Positions 43,895 to 52,720 of a stretch of DNA of 64,000 nt are shown here, piece after piece. The stretch is from Paracoccaceae bacterium (lineage in GTDB: Bacteria; Pseudomonadota; Alphaproteobacteria; Rhodobacterales; Rhodobacteraceae), in NCBI GenBank assembly GCA_024642725.1, contig JAHEAO010000004.1, positions 34,513-98,512 on the forward strand, written 5' to 3'. Each line of letters begins with the position of its first letter. Within the stretch, counting starts at the first letter, position 1. The position numbers were made by a program, and so were the translations under genes. The notes under the pieces were generated by a model. It was given only the letters and a program-made list of their open reading frames with translations. It was not told the DNA's origin and searched no databases.

Positions 43895-44257
43895 ATGCGA
43901 GTTCTTATTGTTGAAGGTAACCCGGACCTTGGGTGGGTCTGGCGTCGCCACCTTGAGCGACGTGGATGCGAGGTGATTCTTGCACATTCTCAAGGCGAGG
44001 CTGTCGATATTATCCGATCGGACAAGATCGACATCATTGTGCTTAATCTCATACTGGAAAACGGCAGCGCTTTCGCTATTGCGGACTTCGCAAGTTACCG
44101 TTGTCCGGGCACAAAGATCATCTTTACGACCAGTGGCGAATTCTTCTCGGATGGATCCATCTTTCAGCACATCCCGAACGCCTGCGCGATGATGCCGTCA
44201 AGGATCGCGCCCGAGGATTTGTCGGCGCTGGTCGAATATTACGGCACCCCGCACTAG
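43895..44257 (+). CDS. Degenerate receiver-domain (response-regulator-like) protein
   Basis: A 120-residue stand-alone receiver starting MRVLIVEGNPDLGWVWRRHL after GAGG. The phosphoacceptor position reads IDIIVLNLILENGS, with Asn in place of Asp, and the acidic pocket reads VEGN instead of (E/D)D. The Lys after strand 5 is replaced (MPSRIAPEDL). It should therefore not be phosphorylated in the standard way. No output domain is present. It has a CtrA-like site upstream and precedes the cbiX-cobHLIJM genes. Confidence 0.8.
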   Translation: MRVLIVEGNPDLGWVWRRHLERRGCEVILAHSQGEAVDIIRSDKIDIIVLNLILENGSAFAIADFASYRCPGTKIIFTTSGEFFSDGSIFQHIPNACAMMPSRIAPEDLSALVEYYGTPH

Positions 44258-44512
44258 CGACTGCGGTCTTGGGCAATGCTGAGGTGGCTGAACTGGACCC
44301 GGCCGCGCGCGATGTCGGATTCCGGTGTCGCCGCGCCGCTATTCCCGTTGCACCTGTCTGCCCCGCCGCCTATAGGCTTTAGGCGACGAAGCCCCCTACC
44401 GGGCCAGAGAGGTTGGCTGCCGAAGATCGACCCCGACGGGGATCTGAAACAGCGTCGTCGAAGGATACGCCTTTGCCTCTTTGGCCGGCCGGCCCTGACG
44501 AAAGGACGTATG

Positions 44513-44731
44513 ATGAAATCCCTGCTCCCGCTCTTTGCGCTATGTAGTGCTACGCCGGCTGTTGCGCATCCCGGGCATCTGGTCGATGTCGCAGGCCACG
44601 ACCATTGGGTCGCTGGGGCTGCGATCGGGGCTGCCATCGCCATGGGGATCTGGGGTGCCATCAAGGGGCGCCGCAAAGGCAACGCGGCCAGAGATGAGTC
44701 ACAGGGTTCCGAAGAAAAACAGGGGGCTTAG
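44513..44731 (+). CDS. DUF6732-like small membrane protein
   Basis: A 72-residue protein with a signal peptide (MKSLLPLFALCSATPAVA) followed by HPGHLVDVAGHDHWVAG and a single membrane helix AAIGAAIAMGIWGAIKG ending in a basic, charged tail. The clustered periplasmic histidines (HPGH, GHDH) suggest metal binding. I associate the pattern with DUF6732 proteins of Rhodobacterales. It lies four bases before cbiX and is probably part of that operon, perhaps a cobalt-handling accessory. An ATG three bases earlier is closer to the AAAGGA ribosome-binding site. Confidence 0.7.
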   Translation: MKSLLPLFALCSATPAVAHPGHLVDVAGHDHWVAGAAIGAAIAMGIWGAIKGRRKGNAARDESQGSEEKQGA

Positions 44732-44734
44732 GTC

Positions 44735-45886
44735 ATGGCTAAGATTGGCGTGATGATCTGCGGCCACGGGTCGCGGTCACAAGCGGCAGTGGATGAATTC
44801 GCCGTCCTTGCTGAAAAACTGCCGGCCTATCTGCCTGACGACTGGGAAACCGATTACGGCTATCTTGAGTTCGCCAATCCGGTCATCCGCGACGGGCTTG
44901 ATCGGCTGCGCGACAAGGGTTGTGATCGCATTCTGGCCGTCCCGGGAATGCTGTTTGCCGCGATGCATGCCAAGAACGATATTCCTACGGTCCTGAACAC
45001 CTATTCCAAGGCCAACGACATCGAAGTGACCTATGGCCGCGAGCTTGGCGTGGATCCCAAGATGATCGCTGCCGCAGGTGCGCGCGTGCAAGAGGCGGTC
45101 GACCGCGCCAATGCCGAACTGGGCGAACTGCCTTTGTCGGAAACCTGCCTTGTCGTCATCGGGCGCGGCGCATCCGATCCTGACGCCAATGCCAATGTGT
45201 CCAAGATCGCGCGGATGCTCTGGGAGGGCATGGGCTTTGGCTGGTGCGAGGTCGGCTATTCGGGCGTGACCTTCCCGCTGGTGGAACCCTGCCTGCAGCA
45301 TGTCACCCGGCTTGGCTACAAGCGGGTCATCGTGTTTCCCTATTTCCTGTTTACCGGCATCCTGATTGACCGGATCTACGGCTTTACCGATCAGGTTGCG
45401 GCGGAGCGCCCGGACATCCAGTTCGTCAAGGCGGGCTATCTGAACGACCATCCCAAGGTGCTGGAGACCTTTGCCGAGCGGATCACCGAACAGGTCGGTG
45501 AAGTGCCGCCTCCCAACTGCGCGATGTGCAAGTACCGGGTGCAGGTGCTGGGCTTTGAGGCCGAAGTCGGCGCGGTGCAGGAAAGCCACCATCACCATGT
45601 CGAGGGGCAGGGTGCCTCTGCGCCGGGGTCCAATGTCGAGGATTGCGATCTGTGCGACAGCTTCTGCACTGGTCTTTGCCGGCTGGAAGCATCGGCGCAC
45701 CACCATGACCATGACCATCATCATGACCATGACCATGACCACGGGCATCACCACCATCACGACCATCATCATGATCACGATCATGGTCACAATCACGGCC
45801 ACGGGCATGATCATCACCATGCCGCCTATCCGCATGCAGACCACCCCCATGGGCCGGAGAGCGCGCGGAAGGCGAAGCGAAAATGA
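44735..45886 (+). CDS. cbiX: Sirohydrochlorin cobaltochelatase CbiX with His-rich and Cys-rich C-terminus
   Basis: A 383-residue CbiX. Two chelatase-like halves are visible: GVMICGHGSRSQAAVDEFA with the metal-binding His, MHAKNDIPTVL, and later PYFLFTGILIDRIYGF. The C-terminus adds Cys motifs CAMC and CDLCDSFCTGLC, consistent with an iron-sulfur cluster, then a tail of about 30 histidines mixed with Asp and Gly (from about residue 330). CbiX inserts Co2+ into sirohydrochlorin in the early-insertion pathway. The His tail probably stores or delivers cobalt or nickel. Confidence 0.93.
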   Translation: MAKIGVMICGHGSRSQAAVDEFAVLAEKLPAYLPDDWETDYGYLEFANPVIRDGLDRLRDKGCDRILAVPGMLFAAMHAKNDIPTVLNTYSKANDIEVTYGRELGVDPKMIAAAGARVQEAVDRANAELGELPLSETCLVVIGRGASDPDANANVSKIARMLWEGMGFGWCEVGYSGVTFPLVEPCLQHVTRLGYKRVIVFPYFLFTGILIDRIYGFTDQVAAERPDIQFVKAGYLNDHPKVLETFAERITEQVGEVPPPNCAMCKYRVQVLGFEAEVGAVQESHHHHVEGQGASAPGSNVEDCDLCDSFCTGLCRLEASAHHHDHDHHHDHDHDHGHHHHHDHHHDHDHGHNHGHGHDHHHAAYPHADHPHGPESARKAKRK

Positions 45887-45950
45887 GCGTCTTTTCGCAG
45901 AGCATCCGCGCCTTCGGTGGGCGTAGTTTCAGGGCTTTGCAGGAGGCGCG

Positions 45951-46589
45951 ATGCGGCCTTATCTGAAGGACCCCGCAGCGATCTATGCCGAAAGCTTCGC
46001 GACGGTGCGACGTGAAGCGCGTCTGGACCGGTTCGGGGCCGGGATGGAGGCCATGGCGATCCGGCTGATCCATGCCTGCGGCATGGTCGAGGTGGCCGAC
46101 CGGCTGGCCTTTTCGCCGGGCGCTTTCGAGGCGGGCCGGGACGCGCTGTCGAAGGGGGCTCCGGTTTTTTGCGACTGTGAAATGGTGGCCTCCGGCATCA
46201 TCCGACGCAGCCTTCCGGCAGGAAACGAGGTTCTGGTGACGCTTAATGAAGCGGAGGTTCCGGCGCTTGCGGCCAAGCTGGGGACCACGCGTTCGGCCGC
46301 GGCGGTGGAGTTGTGGCGCGACCGGATCGACGGTGCCGTGGTGGCGATCGGGAACGCGCCGACAGCGCTCTTTCACCTTCTGGAGCGGCTGGACGAAGGT
46401 TGGCCGAAACCGGCGGTGATCCTTGGCTTTCCGGTGGGTTTCGTCGGGGCGGCCGAAAGCAAGGCGGAGCTGACGGCAAATCCGAGGGGATGCGACTATG
46501 TCGCGTTGCGCGGGCGTCGCGGCGGCTCGGCCATTGCGTCGGCGGCGGTCAATGCCCTGGCTGGTGGCTTGCCCGGGGAAGCGGTATGA
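45951..46589 (+). CDS. cobH: Precorrin-8X methylmutase
   Basis: A 212-residue CobH/CbiC enzyme. It begins LKDPAAIYAESFATVRREAR, with the catalytic His in RLIHACGMVEVAD, then GAPVFCDCEMVASGI, AIGNAPTALFHLLE and the signature PVGFVGAAESKAEL. It moves the methyl group from C-11 to C-12, converting precorrin-8X to hydrogenobyrinic acid. Its stop overlaps the cobL start (ATGA). A 64-base gap separates it from cbiX. Confidence 0.95.
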   Translation: MRPYLKDPAAIYAESFATVRREARLDRFGAGMEAMAIRLIHACGMVEVADRLAFSPGAFEAGRDALSKGAPVFCDCEMVASGIIRRSLPAGNEVLVTLNEAEVPALAAKLGTTRSAAAVELWRDRIDGAVVAIGNAPTALFHLLERLDEGWPKPAVILGFPVGFVGAAESKAELTANPRGCDYVALRGRRGGSAIASAAVNALAGGLPGEAV

Positions 46590-47788
46590 CAGGGCCTTGG
46601 TTGCATATTGTCGGAATTGGCGAAGACGGGTTTGACGGCCTGACGCCGGCCACCCGCGCGGTGGTTGAGGCCGCCGAGGTGATCATCGGCGGTGACCGGC
46701 ATCATCGGTTGTCGGAGAGCGTCAAGGCGGAACGCGTGGCCTGGCCGCATCCGTTCGATGCCTTGATTGATACGCTCAAGGGCATGACAGGGCGGCGCGT
46801 TGTCGTGCTGGCGACTGGCGATCCCTTGTGGTTCTCGATCGGGGCGCGGATCGGCCGTGCTATCCCGCCCGCCGAGATCGTCTACCACCCCCAGATTTCC
46901 GCGTTTCAGCTGGCCGCGGCACGTATGGGCTGGTCCATGGCGGATATCGAAACGCTGACGGTTCACGGGCGTCCGGTTGAACAGATGATTGCCTTCATCC
47001 AGCCGGACCAGCGGCTTCTGATCCTGACCACCGGATCGGAAACGCCTGCCCAGATTGCGCGCTTCCTGACAGAGCGCGGCTTTGGCAAGAGCCTCATGAC
47101 GGTCCTGGCTGCGATGGGCGGCAAGGATGAGATGCGGTTCGAGGGGCTTGCCGAAAACTGGAGCCATACCGTTCCCCCATTCAACACGCTTGCCGTCGAT
47201 TGTATCGCCGCGCCTGACGCGGCCCTGTTGCCCCGCGTGCCGGGGCTTGCGGACGACCTGTTCCAGCATGATGGCACAATGACCAAGCAAGAGGTTCGCG
47301 CGGTCACGCTGGCCAAGCTGATGCCAATGCGTGGCGCGCTTTTGTGGGATATCGGCACCGGTTGCGGCTCTGTGGCTGTCGAATGGATGCGGGCGGCGCG
47401 TTATGCCCGCGCCGTCGGCATAGAGCCCCGGGCAGACCGGCGCGCCATGGCTGCCGCCAATGCCCTTGCGCTTGGAACTCCGAAGCTGGAACTGATCGAG
47501 GGCGAAGCGCCGTCAGCCCTTGATGGGCTGGACAGCCCGGATGCGATATTCATCGGCGGCGGGCTTACGCCAGAGGTATTCGACGCAGCCTGGGCCGCGC
47601 TGAAACCGCTTGGCCGCCTTGTCGCAAATGCCGTCACGCTGGAAAGCGAGGCGGTGCTGATGGATCTGCACGCGCGATACGGCGGGCAGCTGGTGAAACT
47701 GGCGGTGAACCGGGCGGAGGCCGTGGGCAAGTATCGCGGCTGGCGGGCCTTGATGCCTGTCACGCAGTGGAGCCTGGTGAAACGATGA
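46586..47788 (+). CDS. cobL: Precorrin-6Y C5,15-methyltransferase (decarboxylating), CbiE-CbiT fusion
   Basis: A 400-residue bifunctional enzyme. The N-terminal CbiE half has WLHIVGIGEDGFDGLTPATR and LATGDPLWFSIGARIG, and the C-terminal CbiT half from about residue 220 has KQEVRAVTLAKLMPMRGALL, the SAM-binding DIGTGCGSVAVEWM, and FIGGGLTPEVFDAAW. It methylates C-5 and C-15 and decarboxylates the C-12 acetate. Start and stop overlap cobH and cobI by ATGA, so the genes are coupled. Confidence 0.95.
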   Translation: MTGPWLHIVGIGEDGFDGLTPATRAVVEAAEVIIGGDRHHRLSESVKAERVAWPHPFDALIDTLKGMTGRRVVVLATGDPLWFSIGARIGRAIPPAEIVYHPQISAFQLAAARMGWSMADIETLTVHGRPVEQMIAFIQPDQRLLILTTGSETPAQIARFLTERGFGKSLMTVLAAMGGKDEMRFEGLAENWSHTVPPFNTLAVDCIAAPDAALLPRVPGLADDLFQHDGTMTKQEVRAVTLAKLMPMRGALLWDIGTGCGSVAVEWMRAARYARAVGIEPRADRRAMAAANALALGTPKLELIEGEAPSALDGLDSPDAIFIGGGLTPEVFDAAWAALKPLGRLVANAVTLESEAVLMDLHARYGGQLVKLAVNRAEAVGKYRGWRALMPVTQWSLVKR

Positions 47789-48486
47789 ATGGCACGCTTT
47801 ATGGTGTCGGTCTTGGTCCTGGTGACCCGGAACTGATCACGCTGAAAGCGGCTCGACTGGTTGGCGCTGCCACCACCGTGGCCTACCCGGCCCTTGCCGG
47901 GAGCGCCAGTTTTGCGCGTTCCATCGCCGCCGGGCTGATCCGAAGCAGTGCGCGTGAGATCGTCATGGACGTTCCGATGACACCGGCTCGGGAACCCGCG
48001 CAGGCTGCTTATGACAAAGCGGCGGCCGAGATTTCCAAAGTGCTGGAGGCTGGCGAGGATGTCGTTTGCCTGTGCGAAGGCGACCCGTTCTTTTACGGGT
48101 CTTTCATGTATCTTTTCGCGCGTCTCTCGGGCCGATTCGAGGTCGAAGTGGTGCCCGGCGTGACATCGCTTACGACTTGTGCCGCGCGTGCCGGGCTGCC
48201 GCTGGCGGCGCGGAACGAACGGCTGACGGTGCTGCCGGGGCCTTTGCCGGAACAGGAACTGCGGGACCGGATCAGCGGCGCGGAAAGCGTGGCGATCCTT
48301 AAGGTGGGCCGGCATATGAGCAAAATCCGCGGTGTGATCGACGGCCTCGGCCTTATGCCGCGCGCGGTCTATGTGGAACGCGCCAGCTTGCCCGAAGAAG
48401 TGGTCTGCCCTCTCGCGGAAGCACCTGAAAACGCGCCATATTTCTCGATGATTTTGCTGACAAAAGGGGCCGATCCTTGGTTGTGA
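47785..48486 (+). CDS. cobI: Precorrin-2 C20-methyltransferase
   Basis: A 233-residue tetrapyrrole methylase. Motifs are GVGLGPGDPELITLKAARLV at the N-terminus, CEGDPFFYGSFMYLFARL, VPGVTSLTTCAARAGLPLA and KVGRHMSKIRGVIDGLG. It adds the C-20 methyl group of precorrin-2 to give precorrin-3A. Start overlaps the cobL stop (ATGA); the stop overlaps the GTG of the next gene. Confidence 0.95.
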   Translation: MNGTLYGVGLGPGDPELITLKAARLVGAATTVAYPALAGSASFARSIAAGLIRSSAREIVMDVPMTPAREPAQAAYDKAAAEISKVLEAGEDVVCLCEGDPFFYGSFMYLFARLSGRFEVEVVPGVTSLTTCAARAGLPLAARNERLTVLPGPLPEQELRDRISGAESVAILKVGRHMSKIRGVIDGLGLMPRAVYVERASLPEEVVCPLAEAPENAPYFSMILLTKGADPWL

Positions 48487-50321
48487 AACCTGTAGTGGTG
48501 GCGCTTTCGCGCTCTGGCGAGGTCACGGCGCATCGGGTGGCCGGGGCGCTTGGCGCATCGGTTCACGGGCGTCAGGGGCGTGTCGATCGTGCCGATGCCT
48601 TTTTTGACAATGCGCTGGACCATGTCCGCGGTCTGTTCGCCAGCGGCACCCCGGTTATCGGTGTCTGCGCCAGCGGCATTCTGATCCGGGCCGTCGCGCC
48701 GCTTCTGGCCGACAAACGGTCAGAGCCGCCGGTGATCTCGGTTTCCGATGACGGGGGGGTCGTGGTCCCTTTGCTTGGCGGGCATCGCGGGGCTAACCGT
48801 CTGGCCCGCGATGTGGCGCAGGTTCTGGGCGGTGTCGCTGCGGTGACAACGGCAGGGGATGTCGCGCTGGGGATTGCGCTGGATGAGCCGCCCGCAGGAT
48901 GGGTTCTGGGCACGCCGGAACTGGCAAAGGCGGCGATGGCCACGCTTCTGGCGGGGGGAGGCGCAAGGCTGGAAGGCGATGAGGCGAACAAGGCCGACTG
49001 GCTTCGGGGGCTTCCCGAAGGGGACGATCTGCGGATCGCGGCGACGATACGCCCTGCCCCTGAGGGCGTGCTGGCCTTCCACCCGCAAAGGGCTGTCCTA
49101 GGCGTCGGCTGTTCGCGCAACTGCCCGCCAGAGGAATTGTCCGAACTGGTGGCCGGTGTTCTGGCAGAGGCCGGGATTGCCCAAGGCGCGATCCGGGCGA
49201 TCTGCACGCTTGACCTGAAGGCGGACGAACCCGCGATGAACGAACTGGCACGGTCTGTTGGCGTTCCGTTGCGGCTGTTCGATGCGGCGGAACTGGAGGC
49301 GCAAGCAGATCGGTTGCAGAACCCGTCAGATGTGGTTTTCGCAGAGGTCGGCTGCCACGGCGTTTCAGAAGGCGCGGCGCTGGCGGGCGGCGGGCGTGAA
49401 GCGACGCTGGTCGTGGCCAAGCGCAAGACCGCGAATGCGACGGCGGCGCTGGCACTGGCGCCGGAACCCATCGCCGAGCTTCCCGGACGCGCGCGCGGAC
49501 GGCTTTCGGTCGTTGGCATTGGGCCGGGGCAGGCGGCGTGGAGGACGCCCGAAGTATCCAGATTTGTCGCAGAGGCCGATGAATTGGTTGGGTATGGGTT
49601 GTATATTGATCTTCTTGGCCCTCTTGCCGTGGGCAAGCAGCGCAGTGATTTCCCGCTGGGCGGCGAAGAAGAACGCTGCCGTTACGCCCTTGAACGGGCC
49701 GGTGAGGGCCGCAATGTCGCGCTTGTCTGTTCGGGCGATGCGGGCATCTACGCGATGGGTGCGCTGGTTTTCGAACTTCTCGACCGCGGCCCGGACCAGC
49801 ACGGCGTTTCGGACGCCGCGCGGCGGGTCGATGTCGTCTGTTCGCCGGGCGTGTCGGCGCTTCAGGGGGCGGCCGCGCGCGCGGGGGCTCCGTTGGGCCA
49901 TGACTTCTGCACGATTTCACTCAGCGATCTGCTGACACCAAGGGCCGACATTCTGCGGCGGCTCAAGGCAGCGGCGGAAGGCGATTTCGTCATCGCTTTC
50001 TACAATCCGGTTTCAAAGACCCGGCGCACGCTGCTGGCAGAGGCCCGGGATATCCTGTTGCAGCATCGCCCTGCGGATACACCGGTGATGCTGGCCTCGT
50101 CGCTTGGGCGACCGGAAGAACATCTGCGCTACCGTCGCCTTGATGAATTGCAGGTGGATGAGGTCGATATGCTGACCGTCGTTCTTGTCGGGTCTTCGAA
50201 CAGCCGGCTTGCGCGGTTGGGCGAGGGGCCACGCATGTTCACGCCGCGCGGCTATGCCCGAAAGATTGACGGCGATCTGGCCCCGGTCAGTGAGTCCGGT
50301 AGCAGGAAAGCGGGCATATGA
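48483..50321 (+). CDS. cobJ: Fused CbiG-like hydrolase and precorrin-3B C17-methyltransferase (CobJ)
   Basis: A fusion of about 612 residues. The N-terminal CbiG part (to about 330) shows VVALSRSGEVTAHRVAGAL, CASGILIRAVAPLLADKR, SDDGGVVVPLLGGHRGANRL and the CbiG_C/CobE segment LGVGCSRNCPPEELSELV. The CobJ part begins near residue 340 with GRLSVVGIGPG, then CSGDAGIYAMGALVFELLD, CSPGVSALQGAAARAGAPLG and AFYNPVSKTRRTLL. CobJ methylates C-17 with ring contraction; CbiG opens the ring-A lactone in the anaerobic route. The start is GTG at 48483 (GTGA overlap with cobI); a TTG six bases earlier is an alternative. Confidence 0.93.
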   Translation: MKPVVVALSRSGEVTAHRVAGALGASVHGRQGRVDRADAFFDNALDHVRGLFASGTPVIGVCASGILIRAVAPLLADKRSEPPVISVSDDGGVVVPLLGGHRGANRLARDVAQVLGGVAAVTTAGDVALGIALDEPPAGWVLGTPELAKAAMATLLAGGGARLEGDEANKADWLRGLPEGDDLRIAATIRPAPEGVLAFHPQRAVLGVGCSRNCPPEELSELVAGVLAEAGIAQGAIRAICTLDLKADEPAMNELARSVGVPLRLFDAAELEAQADRLQNPSDVVFAEVGCHGVSEGAALAGGGREATLVVAKRKTANATAALALAPEPIAELPGRARGRLSVVGIGPGQAAWRTPEVSRFVAEADELVGYGLYIDLLGPLAVGKQRSDFPLGGEEERCRYALERAGEGRNVALVCSGDAGIYAMGALVFELLDRGPDQHGVSDAARRVDVVCSPGVSALQGAAARAGAPLGHDFCTISLSDLLTPRADILRRLKAAAEGDFVIAFYNPVSKTRRTLLAEARDILLQHRPADTPVMLASSLGRPEEHLRYRRLDELQVDEVDMLTVVLVGSSNSRLARLGEGPRMFTPRGYARKIDGDLAPVSESGSRKAGI

Positions 50322-51103
50322 CAGTCTATTTCATCGGGGCCGGTCCGGGCGACCCGGAGCTACTGACCAAAAAGGCCGAGCGGGTGATCGGCGAATGCCC
50401 GGTCTGTCTTTATGCGGGGTCTCTGGTGCCGCCGGAGGTCGTGGCCTGTGCGCCGTCTGGCGCCCGGGTGCTGGACACGGCCGTCATGACGCTTGATGAA
50501 ACCCATGCCGAAATCGTCGCGGCGCATTCCAAAGGGCTGGATGTTGCGCGGGTCCATTCCGGCGATCCGTCGCTGTACGGGGCCATTGCCGAACAGATCC
50601 GGCGCCTGCGGGCGGACGGGATCGACTATCAGATCATTCCCGGTGTTCCGGCCTATGCTGCGGCAGCGGCGGCGCTGGGGCAGGAACTGACGATTCCCGA
50701 AATCGCGCAGTCTATCGTGCTGACGCGGGTGTCGATGAAATCGACCTCGATGCCCGCAGGCGAGACATTGGAGAATTTTGCCCGGACCGGGGCGACGCTG
50801 GCGATTCATCTGGGCGTGCGGAACCTGCGCGAGATCGAACGGCAGCTAAGCCCGCATTACGGATCGGACTGCCCGGTCGTGGTTGCCTATCGGGTGGGGT
50901 GGCCCGATCAGTTGCTGATCCGGGGCACGCTGGCCGATATTCATGGCAAGGTGCGCGCCGAGAAGATCACCCGCACCGCGCTCATTCTGGTTGGACCGGC
51001 CTTGCGCGAGGGGCAGGATTTCCGCGATTCGGCGCTTTACGACCCGGCGGTGCCGCATGTATTGCGCCCCAAAGTGGCAACAAAACCTGCCCGGACCCCT
51101 TGA
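50318..51103 (+). CDS. cobM: Precorrin-4 C11-methyltransferase
   Basis: A 261-residue tetrapyrrole methylase: MTVYFIGAGPGDPELLTKKA, YAGSLVPPEVVACAPSGARV, ARVHSGDPSLYGAIAEQIR and RVSMKSTSMPAGETLENFA are diagnostic for CobM/CbiF. It methylates C-11 of precorrin-4. Its ATG overlaps the cbiG-cobJ stop (ATGA) and it ends the rightward corrin operon; no clear terminator follows in the 93-base gap. Confidence 0.95.
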   Translation: MTVYFIGAGPGDPELLTKKAERVIGECPVCLYAGSLVPPEVVACAPSGARVLDTAVMTLDETHAEIVAAHSKGLDVARVHSGDPSLYGAIAEQIRRLRADGIDYQIIPGVPAYAAAAAALGQELTIPEIAQSIVLTRVSMKSTSMPAGETLENFARTGATLAIHLGVRNLREIERQLSPHYGSDCPVVVAYRVGWPDQLLIRGTLADIHGKVRAEKITRTALILVGPALREGQDFRDSALYDPAVPHVLRPKVATKPARTP

Positions 51104-51196
51104 TAGCTTACCTTTGGTAAACGTCGCTTAACCTTTACTTGACCTGATGCGAATCCGCGTCATCCTAAGGACTTGTTGTGCAAGGGGGATTTAACG

Positions 51197-51541
51197 ATGT
51201 CGGATTTTTTGCCGAAGGAAGTGCGTGAAGGTCTGGAACTGGCCCGTAAGCGTGGCCTGCTTGCCAAGAGCCGGCTGCGGGTTCACGCCGATGACAAGGT
51301 CTACCCTGTTCTGCGGTTCCGCGACGACGGCTTCGTGCTGGATGCCGAGAATGCCCCGCACCTTCGCGGCCTTGTGGATATCTATGACGGTGCACGCCAT
51401 CTTTATCAGTGTCTGATCGTGGCCTCCGAAGAGGAAGCCGGCGAGATGAACTATGAGTTCAAATGGCACACGGAAGCGCTCGACCGGCCGCCGCTGGATT
51501 TCTACCGGGACGAAAACGCCCCGGTCGCGCTTCTGACCTGA
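51197..51541 (+). CDS. Conserved hypothetical protein
   Basis: A 114-residue cytosolic-looking protein beginning MSDFLPKEVREGLELARKRG after AAGGGGG. Notable segments are RLRVHADDKVYPVLRFRDDG, APHLRGLVDIYDGARHLYQC and EAGEMNYEFKWHTEALDRPP. The even mix of strands and helices and the lack of a signal or membrane segment suggest a small soluble domain. I recognise it only as a Rhodobacterales-type hypothetical, with no function to offer. It is convergent with the MalY/PatB gene. Confidence 0.75.
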   Translation: MSDFLPKEVREGLELARKRGLLAKSRLRVHADDKVYPVLRFRDDGFVLDAENAPHLRGLVDIYDGARHLYQCLIVASEEEAGEMNYEFKWHTEALDRPPLDFYRDENAPVALLT

Positions 51542-51547
51542 CGGCGC

Positions 51548-52720
51548 TTACTGAAGGTCTGCGAAGGCTTCCTGCAGTCTTTGGACCGCCTCAACGACCC
51601 GTGACCTTTGTGTTCCCACATTTATGCGGAGACAGGTTTCGCCTCCGGGTCCAAGTGTCGGTCCCCAGGTTGGCCCGACTCGCGCATCCTTGGTAACGCG
51701 CTGGCGGATTTCCGACATGTCCATGCCGGTCCCGGCAAAATCGATCCAGGCCAGGTAGGTTCCCTCCATAGGCATCGCACTGACGCCGGGAATCTCTTGC
51801 ATCCCTGCGTTGAATATTTTCTGGTTGCCGTCGATGTAGCGCACCAGTTCGTCCACCCATGCGCCGCCGGCCGGAGAATAGGCCGACCGTGTCAGGGCGA
51901 TGCCGAACAGGTTTGGCCTGAGGTCCAGCCGTTCGAGGTATTCGTTGAAAACCGCGCGCAGTTTTGCGTCAGGAATAATGACATTCCCGGTCCGGCAGCC
52001 GGCGATGTTGAATGTCTTGGAAGCGGCGCTCATCATGATGAGGCGGTCTTCGATTTGCGGCACGGCCACATGCGCTGGCACATGGACATGGCCGGGGAAC
52101 ACCAGATCATGATGAATTTCATCCGAGATCAGGATCAGGTCGTGTTTCAAGCAGAAATTCGCGATGTCCTCCAGTTCTGAACGGGTCCAGACCCGCCCGG
52201 CCGGGTTGTGCGGAGAACTGATCAGCAGGATTTTTTCGCGCCCAGTCATCAGGCCATCATATGCGTCGAAATCCATACGGAAGAGACCATCGACCTTGAC
52301 CAGCGGCAGTTGTGTCGGAACACGTCCCGCGCGCCGGATCTTGGCCTCGAATTCGTGATAGACGGGATTGAAGGTGGCGACATGGTCCCCCGGATTGGTC
52401 ATGGATTGCAGGACAATCGCAATCGCATTTCCGAGCCCGGCGGTCTGTGACATCCATTCGGGTTCGATCTTCCAGCCATGTCTGTTTTCCATCCACCAAC
52501 AGACGGCATCGCGATAGCTGTCCATGCCGGTGAAGTAGCCGTAGTTCGCGATTTCGAGTTGTCGCCGGACGGCATCCTGCAGGAAATCCGGAGCAAAAAA
52601 ATCCATATCCGCGGTCCACATCGCCAAACCATCCGGCGCGGACACACCTGTGTAGCGCTCGAGATCGTCCCATTTGGTGCTGTTGGTGCCGCGGCGTTCT
52701 GAAATCTTGTCAAAGTTCAT
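51548..52720 (-). CDS. MalY/PatB family PLP-dependent beta-cystathionase (C-S lyase)
   Basis: A 390-residue fold-type I PLP enzyme. It begins MNFDKISERRGTNSTKWDDL, has the family's LAMWTADMDFFAP, the SSPHNPAGRVWTRSELEDI loop, ISDEIHHDLVF and the Schiff-base lysine in MSAASKTFNIAGCRTGN. The MalY/PatB branch cleaves cystathionine or cysteine conjugates to thiol, pyruvate and ammonia; some members are aminotransferases. It is monocistronic and divergent from def. Confidence 0.88.
   Translation of the reverse strand: MNFDKISERRGTNSTKWDDLERYTGVSAPDGLAMWTADMDFFAPDFLQDAVRRQLEIANYGYFTGMDSYRDAVCWWMENRHGWKIEPEWMSQTAGLGNAIAIVLQSMTNPGDHVATFNPVYHEFEAKIRRAGRVPTQLPLVKVDGLFRMDFDAYDGLMTGREKILLISSPHNPAGRVWTRSELEDIANFCLKHDLILISDEIHHDLVFPGHVHVPAHVAVPQIEDRLIMMSAASKTFNIAGCRTGNVIIPDAKLRAVFNEYLERLDLRPNLFGIALTRSAYSPAGGAWVDELVRYIDGNQKIFNAGMQEIPGVSAMPMEGTYLAWIDFAGTGMDMSEIRQRVTKDARVGPTWGPTLGPGGETCLRINVGTQRSRVVEAVQRLQEAFADLQ

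Noticed and set aside
44280..44370. Minus-strand sequence resembling parts of a cobalamin riboswitch (GGTGCAACGGGAAT, CACCGGAATCC)
   Set aside because: The CCCGCNACTGT core and the GCCACTG B12 box are missing, and it does not point at a nearby gene start.
44777..45850. Long minus-strand frame antisense to cbiX, with a Met/Val/Ile-rich start
   Set aside because: The hydrophobic repeats are the reverse complement of CAC/CAT histidine codons in the CbiX tail; no ribosome-binding site or family is seen.
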